Assembly: GCA_037976565.1 (NCBI GenBank)
Contig: CP137682.1
Span: 26,045,298 to 26,109,297, forward strand
Length of the DNA: 64,000 nucleotides
Direction of reading: 5' to 3'
Source of the DNA: Mesocentrotus franciscanus
Taxonomy: Eukaryota; Echinodermata; Echinoidea; Camarodonta; Strongylocentrotidae
The translations under genes and the position numbers were made by a program. Below the pieces are notes generated by a model. It was given only the letters and a program-made list of their open reading frames with translations, searched no databases and was not told where the DNA came from. The first letter of the stretch is position 1; each line of letters opens with the position of its first letter. Shown here one piece after another: positions 54,760 to 64,000 of the stretch.

Positions 54760-56088
54760 ATTGTCTTTTTGCAATTTCTGTAGAGTAATCAATACAGTTA
54801 TATATACTCATCAAGATGTGTACGCACAAACACGTGGGCCTAAAAATGTAAGTTATTTCAGCCTCAATTTTTTTTATATTTTAAATATGCAAACGTCAGT
54901 GTATCTGTTGTCAAGCGCCGCGCACTTTCGTGATATCATGCGTTCAGAATCCATTGAAAGACGCATAATATATGATGGTGATCAAACCCAACTCAAACCT
55001 AGTAATCCAAAGAACTGAATAGTTCTTTGTCCATGACTAGAATCCCATGAATAGCAACCATGCATATCGTATGAACTGTACGTTTTTTTCTAGGTCAGCG
55101 TTTTTAATCCAGATTGCCGCAAGTCATCGCTGGGGGCCGGTGCCGCGAGAATATTTTTTAAAATAATTTCCGATAAATTCGGGCAACCACCAACTCATAT
55201 TTGGGCAGCAAAGTGCCCAATATGTATGTTTTTATAAGTAAAGAATATTTCAAAGATAATGAAGTGCCCTTATCCTTGCTTGATTCGCTCACTCGCAAAT
55301 GGTTTCAGGCATCAGTGAGGTGCCCGACTATTGTCTTATTCGGCAGCAAGGTGCAATATATCCATTGTATTTATTATATCGAAATAAAATGCACCAAAAT
55401 AGAGGGTCTATTTTCTTCTTTCCCATTGTCTTTTTGCAATTTCTGTAGAGTAATCAATACAGTTATATATACTCATCAAGATGTGTACGCACAAACACGT
55501 GGGCCTAAAAATGTAAGTTATTTCAGCCTCAATTTTTTTTATATTTTAAATATGCAAACGTCAGTGTATCTGTTGTCAAGCGCCGCGCACTTTCGTGATA
55601 TCATGAGTTCAGAATCCATTGAAAGACGCATAATATATGATGGTGATCAAACCCAACTCAAACCTAGTAATCCAAAGAACTGAATGGTTGTTTGTCCATG
55701 ACTAGAATCCCATGAATAGCAACCATGCATATCGTGTGAACTGTACGTTTTTTTCTAGGTCAGCGTTTTTAATCCAGATTGCCGCAAGTCATCGCTGGGG
55801 GCCGGTGCCGCGAGAATATTTTTTAAAATAATTTCCGATATATTCGGGCAACCACCAACTCATATTTGGGCAGCAAAGTGCCCAATATGTATGTTATTAT
55901 AAGTAAAGAATATTTCAAAGATAATGAATTGCCCTTATCCTTGCTTGATTCGCTCAGTCGCAAATGGTTTCAGGCATCAGTGAGGTGCCCGACTATTGTC
56001 TTATTCGGCAGCAAGGTGCAATATATCCATTGTATTTATTATATCGAAATAAAATTCACCAAAATAGAGGGTCTATTTTCTTCTTTCC
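54760..56088 (+). repeat. Recent tandem duplication, 2 x 665 bp
   Basis: Copy 1 runs 54760-55424 and copy 2 55425-56088. Anchor sites 'gcaatttctg' (54771 and 55436) and 'ttgggcagcaaag' (55201 and 55866) are both 665 bp apart, with only a few substitutions. Each copy contains similar open frames (a 'SVYLLSSAAHFRDIM' stretch and a 'MGSKVPNMYV' stretch) without recognisable domains. The unit includes 'tgccgcaagtcatcgctggg', which may be a transposon fragment. Confidence 0.92.
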
Positions 56089-56335
56089 TTCACTAGCTCG
56101 CGGAATAGTAAATGACGATTTTACTTTCCCTCTCCATGTTGTCCGGAAAAATATCAGTAAAGCATTCAAACTAGAAAAGCAACCCCCCCCCCAAAAAAAA
56201 AAATCGACCTTGAAGCATAAATGCCGACAATTAAGTGCGGACATGATGAAGTAGTTTTCCTACCAATAGAAGTTGTTTATGTGACTTCATTTCTACTAAC
56301 GATGTTGCTAGTGTGATAGCTGCTCCTTTGTCAAA

Positions 56336-56725
56336 CCAAGGAGCTTTCTATAATATGCTTTTACACTGGCAAAATTTTCCTCGGCCCCGTACTATCAGTG
56401 GTGCTCAGGGCCAGGGCTAGTACGGTGCTAAGCTTAGCTCACTTTGTTTTCACACTCGGCTTTTACCAAAGTGGGTTAGGCCCACCGAAAGTACGGGATT
56501 ATTTGGCCCCGGAAAGAAACTAGGTTACCGCATGAAGAACTCAAGTGAGAACAGAGTCAAAATAGCCCGGGGCTAAGGAAAAGCAGTGCTAACCCGTAAA
56601 GGCAGAAACATCGTATCCAATCACGATTTGAGTGAGAACAGCATTAATTTCCTTAGCCTGGGTTGGGTAAATCGTACGGGGATGAGAAAACCGAGTGTGA
56701 AATGCATATAGTGTAAGCTCCTTGG
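56336..56725. mobile_element. 390-bp TIR element
   Basis: Ends 'ccaaggagctttctataata' and inverted 'tatagtgtaagctccttgg'. Inner inverted motifs include 'cacactcgg' with 'ccgagtgtg'. Moderately GC-rich, no coding sequence. Confidence 0.75.
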
Positions 56726-56739
56726 TAGAAAAAAAACAG

Positions 56740-57360
56740 TCCTCACCAAAGCTAACCGTGGTAAAAAAGGGGGGAATTAACTTCCATCTTTTCAATTTTG
56801 ATTCATAAAGCACAGGAAGAACTGTCTGCGATGCTAGTTGAATTCTCTGTCAGAATCCCAATTCTTCTGTACTAAGATTACTGTTGAATGTGTCTCTAAA
56901 ATCTACATTGAAAATCGGGAAATGGTTTTTTCGATACAATCCTGTTGTAATTATTTCGATGAAAGCAAATAGTCGATGGCCACCCTAATCTCGATTCTAT
57001 TCATTGCATTTCATGGTTGGCCGATCATGTGTGTACATGTGTATATATGTGCTCTGTCATATTTATTTCCCAAGTTTCTTTTCGATAGAATTGAGCGCTT
57101 ATTGTTAGGATATTCCGAAGTCAAAAAAATTGAAAGGAGACAAATTGAATCTGTGAATTCATTGAGAGTTTATTTATTCTAGACGGAATTAATTTGAAAA
57201 GGGATCGCTCTTTTTCAGTGTTGTATTTAATCCCTGCTTCGGGAGTTGACTTAGAGCTTTTTAGCGATATTTTTGTTGGCACAGTAATTGCGATATTATT
57301 AAGTCTCTCCTTCATGTTGCTTCAAGATTGTCTGTAGAGATAAAGTTGTTATTGGTAAGA
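56740..57360. other. Unassigned
   Basis: No gene or repeat recognised. Confidence 0.4.
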
Positions 57361-57454
57361 ATTTGGGGATACAAAGTACAGGTGTATATGAAAGCGATCG
57401 TTCCACCACAACCATAATGGTACTGACCGAGCGTTCCACAACAGCCATAATGGA

Positions 57455-57690
57455 ACACATGATGATGACGGCGATGGTGATGATGATGACGATGACCATC
57501 CCGATGATGAGGAGGAGGAGAAGAAAGATACTTTCAATAAATACAACTAGTACTAGAACTACTAGGACTACTGCTACAAATACCATCACTACTGATTCTT
57601 AGATTAATAATGATGCTGGTAATGATGATGATGATGATGAAGATAACGATAATAATAATGATGATAATAATAATAATAACAAATGTAATA
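57455..57690 (+). repeat. (GAT)n / (ATA)n tract
   Basis: 'gatgatgatgatgatgaaga' and 'aataataataataac' runs. Met/Thr- or Ser-rich open frames here are compositional. Confidence 0.85.
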
Positions 57691-57694
57691 ATTT

Positions 57695-60500
57695 GAAAAG
57701 TGCACTTTCATCACGAAAGACACCTGTCTTCGCTTTGGACAGAAACTATAGGGCTGTTAGCTATTTTACTAAAGATCAGGTCTATAAGGGGGAGAAAACT
57801 ATTTCCAGGCGATGTACGTTGGGGGAATTTAGTGGATTTACGATACAATATTGGCACCAAAAGTGCATTCTTAGGAAGGGGGTAATTTTCAAAAGTTCAT
57901 GAGAAAGCAAATTTACTCGGTGATATTACTTCCCCTTACATATTAAAGGGGCACGTTCATTTCTCGTTAGAAGCGTTGCTCAAGTTTAGTAAATCCTCAG
58001 TCTTCTAGCCCCTTACCGCTAACAATGAAGTAAAGTGGTAATTTATACTATGTTATGTTTTAATTAATGTTACAGCAAAACATCCAAATATCGAATATAC
58101 TACATGCACGTGGATATGTAGCATTCGCCTTTTAAGTGATAGATGGATGCTTTGAATTCATATTAGTCATTTCACAAATTTATGTGAATTTTCTGTGGAT
58201 TCATGTTGCCTAAGAACCACGCAAGAACAGTGGAGGCATTCGGATACTACTGGTTATGGTGATGATGGGGAGGGGGTTACAAATGTGCAAAGACAGTATC
58301 TTACCCCCGATACAGGACCAGAACCCCGGTCATTTCACCAGCGCTCCAAAAGTCCCAAAAGTGATAAAATTATACGTATTCTATATGCAACGCTCATTTT
58401 ACTTTCCATCCAGAGTAAATATGATCAATTATTATCATGTCACAATAATTCGCTACAAATAAAGTCATAGGTTTGAATTGAGTGTTGTAAGCCATTATAA
58501 TATAACTTTGCTATTTTTAATTTGTTTAGGGTGCAGCTCCCAATGAGACTAAAAATTTCGATGAAGATTCTATCCCAATCTTGTTTTTGATAACTCAAAA
58601 TTGTTAGGTAGGCCTGTTTACAACACTCATTGTAAAGACCATCTAGCGCCAATATTAGAGACTGCTCTATTATATCAAAATTCTTATTGTTACGTCATTC
58701 GATCTCGTTCAAATCGCATACCTCACTGTTCTTACCAGACATTTTGCTCACCTTATATTGTATCGGTTCTTGGATGATGACTCGTCTCCCCATCCCCTTT
58801 TATTCCCTTTCCTCTCCCATGATCTCCGTACGTATTTGCATTAAATTGTATTCACTTGCTGTTCAAACTATTTATTCATTTATTCATGTTAATTTTTTAT
58901 AACTATTATCATTATTATCAATAGGTAATGATTAATAAAAGAGGAATAAGCACGTATAAGAAAGACAGGGAGCACCTTTGGATTACTTGAAAAGTGTGGG
59001 TGAATGGTGCTCCCACACTTTTTAATAATGTAATTCCAATGTAACTATTTCATATAAAAATGAAATGCTAATAGTGTCCCTGTAATCAAAATTGATTCAA
59101 ATCCAGATCCAGGAGATTTCGTCCAGGTAATAGTCATGTCTGATAGAGCAGTTACTGTGACAACCTCCTTTGTCCAGTATTACTTAGATGTGTAACCAAT
59201 TTACCATGCTGCCGCCCCTGCAACAATTCTTTCTGGATACGAGTAAGAAGTGTTTCACCAGGCAAAGTGTTAACAAATTTGCTCGCTCATAAAAACTGGA
59301 AAGTTGATATTGAGCTAAAGACATAAGCCCCAGCAAAATTGCGTCCGTATGCCTATATGCCTATGGTCTGACCACTTGGACGTCGATCTCGCTAAGGTAA
59401 TGATATTGTATCAAAATCATGTTGATAATGTAGGACAATTTGGGGATGTCTACATGTATCTTATAGGTTGGATGGGCCGGTCACATCGAAATTTACCACC
59501 CGAATTTTAGTCCCTGTCTGCCCCTGGCAGTGTCCATCTATTGTATTGTTGCGGAAATCGGTGGAGTCTGACCCTTGACACAAAACTGGTGGATGAGTGA
59601 AACCAAGGTGAAACCCTTTCTTGTGATGTTTCTACATGTACGCAGGTTCATGTTTTTGTGAAGCTCGTTATCAGAGCAACAACAAAAATAGTAAGACATT
59701 TTCATTTTCGAAAAGTTACAAAGTCGTGTAAATACAATGGGATAATCTCAGGGATGCGGAACATTTTTTTCAAAATACAGAGCATTTCCATACCGATGGT
59801 TTTCAATTACACTTTGTAGCATATACTAAACATCAGAGAGCTAGACGAAACAAACATTGAGTTATGATTCGTGATGAATCCATATCGAGAACTGGAGATT
59901 GGAATTCTGTGTTCTTGGGTAGAGCAGGGAGGTGGGAAGGGAAGAATGTGGAGACAATACTCTGTCAAGCTTATCTCCATAGATCTTTGTTGTTGTATTG
60001 GGTATTGTATGAACACAATTACACTACCGGGGCTCTTGTGAAGTTATGTGTTCCCTGGCAAATGTGCAAGGTTCATAAATGCAATAGACGAAATGTTGTA
60101 TGATATATATACAGTACTTTTAATTCTTTGTTGGGGGAGTTTGGAATAACAAAATTCAGAATGGGAGGCAAAGATAGTTTTATGTCTATTGTCTTCGATT
60201 GAGATGATATTTAGTACAAAATAAATCATAATTTGTACATAAGGCATGTAAGGTAAGTCAGATATTATGATAACTTTCCTGGGGAATCTCAATAATATTC
60301 TGAGTAAATCACACTTTTATGTGTTATTGCGCCATTCATATTTGTGTAATAGCCAACATTCAAATGTATATTAAACAGGTTTATTACTTCAAACTCACAA
60401 TGAAAATTATATATCAATTGAAAGGTCTTTTTCAGATAATACATATTTGATAAAAAAGGGTAAAAATCATGATTTTTATATCCTTTCAAATTTTGAGCCC
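57695..60500. other. Unassigned
   Basis: Only short open frames (up to 91 codons) with no recognised motif. No clear repeat family. Confidence 0.4.
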
Positions 60501-60599
60501 AAAATGACATTTTTAGTAAATAAATGCACGTGGCATCCATCCGTATATTTTTGCAAGAGTGTTTTTTAGCATGGATGCCAATATACCCCATAAATGCCA

Positions 60600-61950
60600 T
60601 GGAATCTTTTTTTCTATAACTAGAGCCTTTTTTTTAGGTTTGGCCGCTCTACTAATTATATGCGTCACTGATCTTGTACACTATTCTAAGTAAGGCACAT
60701 AGAAGGGCTACAGCAGGCCACTTGAGAAGATTATGAAATAGATATCAAAGCACAAACCTAAACTTCAGGCAAATCTTCAGGAGATCAGTATAAACATGTT
60801 GAAAATTCACCAACTCCGAAGTCTTGTAGTTGGGTTCGTCATAAGCGGACCATCTGTTCGTAGGAGCCAGGGGCTAAAAATAACTTGCGATTTTTCACAG
60901 GGGGGATCTGACACACAGACACCTGTCAGTACTTTTTTTTGGGTAATGTGAAAACAATTTTTGTTCTTCCTCTGAAAAAATCTGGCCCACCTTTATTGCC
61001 ACGAGAAAAATATGTCATTGTGCATGTTTTGTGTCGTGCTGTCAGAATACTTCCTTTTGACAGAGTTTGGTGTATGACCAAAATGGGGCATAATCGGGTC
61101 TATTTCGGGGGCTTCGCGATGGGCCAAACCCGTCCGCTTTGTTGTCTTTATTTTGGTGTTGTTTTTGTTGTTGTTGGTTGTTTGTTTGTCTATTTTTGTA
61201 CATTTTTCATTATGGTTTTGGTTTGCCTTTTGTTTTTGTTTTCTTGTTGCTTCTTTTGTTTTCTCTCTCTTTCTCTCTTTCTCTTTTTATGATGATTTCA
61301 ATAAATTGTAGGATTCACATTTTACGATCTTTTCGAGACGTATAGACTGGCGCCCATATTAACATCACACTTTCAGATGTCAATAAACTATTAGTCAGCA
61401 GTCGCACAAGCTTTTATCAGAATTAAATGTTCCCTCGGGATTAACCTATTTCAACAGCAAAACCACAAAAAGAAAGGTCACGTGACCTGGTGAGTCAAAC
61501 AATGTAAAATGAAAAAAATCGAGTATGAAAGAGTTTTCAACCTTTTCTGAGACTTACTTAATATGTAGCGGAATTATGTATTTCAAAGTTAAAGCCAATA
61601 TTGAGTATTCCTTGTAAAGCTTCATTTCGAGAAAATGTAATCATCAACGTGACTTCTTCTTTCGTACTAATGATGTTGTTAGTATAGTTAAAGCCAGCAA
61701 AATCAACAAATAAACAGGAACCAAAACAAAAAAGAACGGAATGCGCCAAGAAGGACATGTACACATGGAAATGTTTTTATCTTTAAATAGTCTCAAACCT
61801 ATGAGGTTTTAACTGGTTATTACTAAACATATTAGTATGAAAATCTGATATAGCGCTATTAACAATGCTTTCCTAAGTGGGCCTGGGGAGAAAAAGCCTG
61901 ATGGTCATAGTGATTCAAATTGCTTTTTATTACTTCCAGGCTGATTGTGG
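60600..61950. other. Unassigned
   Basis: A T/G-rich patch (61140-61290) and short open frames with no recognised domain. Confidence 0.4.
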
Positions 61951-61965
61951 GAACATGCTCAAAAA

Positions 61966-62077
61966 CACAATCCATGTTTAAAACATAACACATTGATATT
62001 CCTGTTTTAAGTGTTGCTTTCGTCATTGCTACACAAGCATTCTTTGTTTGTTTTAAACATGGATTGTGTTTTGTACA
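61966..62077. repeat. ~110-bp inverted repeat
   Basis: 'caaaaacacaatccatgttt' with 'aaaac' is answered by 'gttttaaacatggattgtgt' with 'tttg'. Arms are about 26 bp. Confidence 0.7.
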
Positions 62078-62104
62078 TGTGTTGATTTGAAGAAGCAAAC
62101 ATCA

Positions 62105-62152
62105 ATAATGATGATGATGATGAGGACGATGATGCTACATACTACTATACAA

Positions 62153-62207
<55 letters not shown>

Positions 62208-62272
62208 GTTGCTGTTGTTGCTGCTGCTTCTACTACTGCTACTACTACTGCTACTACTACTTCTACTACTAT

Positions 62273-62315
<43 letters not shown>

Positions 62316-62412
62316 GTTGCTGTTGCTGCTGCTTCTACTACTACTACTGCTACTACTACTTCTACTACTACTCACAACAACAATAATAATAATAATAATA
62401 ACAATAACGATG
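62105..62412 (+). repeat. (TAC)n / (TGC)n trinucleotide array
   Basis: Long (CTA)n with interspersed 'tgttgctgctgcttc', flanked by (GAT)n and (AAT)n. Poly-Leu, poly-Tyr and poly-Ser frames in all registers are artefacts of the array. Confidence 0.95.
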
Positions 62413-63150
62413 GGACAACGTTGCAGGATAGTCCCGACATTTCATGGAATTTCTTTTTAAAATACTGATAACTCATATTTTTCTTATATTTTTCTTTAAT
62501 GAGTATTATTTAGCGAGATTGATTTACCTGTTCAGGTTCTGATAAATATTAGTGTCGTTATCATAAGTATTACTTTATTGAACGTACAAGAATTTTTCCC
62601 CCCCTTTAAAAAAAAAAAATCCTTTTTCTTCTTTTTTGGGCTGTGCGCGCATGGTAGCTGCCCGCCCACACTGCACTGCTCTCTCATTTTTGGTTTATTT
62701 GACTGCTTTTCAGTTTAGTTTGCATGATTGTTTTCTTTTGTATGTTTGTACTTGTTTCCTGGAAGTTACTAGACTAATTTGGAGTCATAAAGGTTAGTGT
62801 TTTGATGATTATAGTCTGTCGAGTTATTTGAGCCTTGCTACACATTGTACATATATATAAAGGTAGCCATGTCATACATGCCTACCTAGTAGGCCTACAT
62901 GTATTAGTGTAGCTGGCTTGTTCACTCATGCCTAAAAGTTCTTTTGATACCCTCCTTTTGTCAATTATATATAGGACTTTACCTTCACAATAAAGCTGGC
63001 CACATTAGCAGCTTTTGTGCCCTTTGTATTCCTGTTGTACTGCAGTTGTCATTTATTCCAGCCATGTTTTCCTGTAACAGATTTTAATTGCCATACTTAC
63101 AAAATTTAGGTTTGGTCTAAACGAGCACCAAATATTGTCCACGAGGAAAA
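62413..63150. other. Unassigned; possibly LINE 5' UTR near the right end
   Basis: No gene recognised. 62640-63150 precedes the LINE ORF and may be its 5' UTR. Confidence 0.35.
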
Positions 63151-63152
63151 AC

Positions 63153-63894
63153 ATGTTGGTGTTCGTTTGCAATATTATTCTAACTCTGTATCCACTTTTC
63201 AAGATCTCGATATTGATTTCAGGTGACATCAATCATAACCCAGGTCCGTCCACCAACAGCGTGGCCTCCTTGGATGACGTACCTTTGATATAATCTCTTC
63301 ATTCTTTCAATCGTACCTCTTCTTTATTACGGTGGCATCACGATAATGAAAGTCTGCTTTTTAAGATTGTATCTTTAGGTATTAAACGCAGGCGGAAGAC
63401 ACATCAAGGGAAGAGGGGTGGTCGAGATCGTTCTAAAGACAACATTAAATTTGGTATGCTTAATTGTCGTTCTCTTCGAAATAAGTCTACAACATGTCAG
63501 GATTTCATCACTGACCACCGCTTGGATATAGTATGTGTTTGTGAAACATGGTTATCTTCGTCTGACGACGCAGTTGTAGCAGATCTTCGGCCCAATGGTC
63601 ATGCCTTCAAGCATTGTCCTAGCCGGGTCTCCAAGCGAGCAGGTGGGGTTGGTTTCCTCTACGGGGACGATCTGCACCTTGATGTTAACCCTCCAGACAG
63701 TTTCGAATCAATGTCAGGAACAATCTCCAATGGCTCTGCTCAGCTAGATATAATCATCATTTGTCACCACCGGGATACCAGTCCTACTCCAAGTTCCTTG
63801 ATGATTTTTCCCACTACTTGATGATTTAATTTTTAAGTGGATTTGGCACCTTATAAATCATATATATTGTTATTATTATTATTATTATCAGTGA
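63153..63894 (+). pseudogene. CR1/L2-type LINE: 2A-like leader and start of the endonuclease ORF, then 3' tail
   Basis: From ATG 63153 the frame reads MLVFVCNIILTLYPLFKIS, then ILISGDINHNPGPST. The D-x-x-x-NPGP motif after a hydrophobic stretch is a 2A-like peptide at the very N-terminus. It stops at TAA 63291. The same frame then continues through a basic stretch (KRRRKTHQGKRGGRDRSK) into the apurinic-type endonuclease start: FGMLNCRSLRNK, then LDIVCVCETWLSS and GGVGFLYGDD. The endonuclease breaks off near 63760-63820 and is followed directly by 'gcaccttataaatcatatat' and (TTA)n, a LINE 3' tail. This copy thus lacks most of the endonuclease and all of the reverse transcriptase. Not functional. 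Confidence 0.8.
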
Positions 63895-64000
63895 AATCAA
63901 TAGATTTGTGAGTAGGCCTATTCATTTTTGAAATTTAATATTCATCCCTCGACTCTCTTAGAATATAGTATTGAATAAATCATTTTAGTTATTTTTCTCC

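Noticed and set aside
58440..58652. Minus-strand 70-codon frame that looked helical and possibly LINE-related
   Set aside because: No motif strong enough to assign it.
62066..62460. Poly-Leu, poly-Tyr and poly-Ser open frames
   Set aside because: Produced by the (TAC)n/(TGC)n microsatellite in every register.

Overview
The window looks like nuclear DNA of an AT-rich, repeat-dense animal genome, most likely a marine invertebrate. Pointers are spliced genes with GT-AG introns, an EGF plus C-type-lectin gene of the kind expanded in echinoderms, hemichordates and lancelets, a DIRS-type tyrosine-recombinase retroelement, a CR1/L2-type LINE opening with a 2A-like NPGP peptide, and tRNA-headed SINEs. 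The species cannot be fixed from sequence alone. Gene density is very low; most of the DNA is transposon-derived, much of it as inverted-repeat (foldback or MITE-like) elements.

Left part (1-15.4 kb). A foldback array (1-2320) carries an inserted 7SL/Alu-like SINE, followed by a minisatellite and a composite foldback element (2803-4086). The one convincing host gene is on the minus strand: four phase-compatible exons (15379-15247, 13202-13030, 12093-11988, 4723-4623) build the N-terminal half of an ABCG-type ATP-binding cassette, with Walker A assembled across an intron, Q-loop, signature and Walker B. The gene runs off the left edge. Its 7.3-kb intron 3 contains weak plus-strand exon-like blocks.

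Middle (15.4-36 kb). A dispersed 150-bp repeat, a minisatellite interrupted by a tRNA-SINE, and an EGF-CTLD gene fragment on the plus strand (19295-24050) with two in-frame stops follow. An 800-bp mariner-type non-autonomous transposon sits in one of its introns. After AT-rich filler lies a GC-rich, degenerate DIRS-type element (29538-35820, minus orientation) with inverted terminal repeats, a clear internal complementary region and a recombinase remnant.

Right part (36-64 kb). This holds several TIR elements, a palindrome with a hammerhead-like core resembling Penelope element ends, a second tRNA-SINE, an Arg/Ala-rich pseudogene, a possible lipase exon fragment, a 1.9-kb 32-bp minisatellite open in all three forward frames, a second copy of a 160-bp MITE next to a long hairpin, a truncated LINE reverse-transcriptase end, a recent 665-bp tandem duplication, microsatellites, and finally the 5' part of a LINE with the 2A-like leader.

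I do not see a convincing new multi-gene system. The most informative objects are the DIRS element with its diagnostic internal complementary region, the LINE with the 2A-like leader, the 7SL-like SINE, and the ABCG gene recovered exon by exon.
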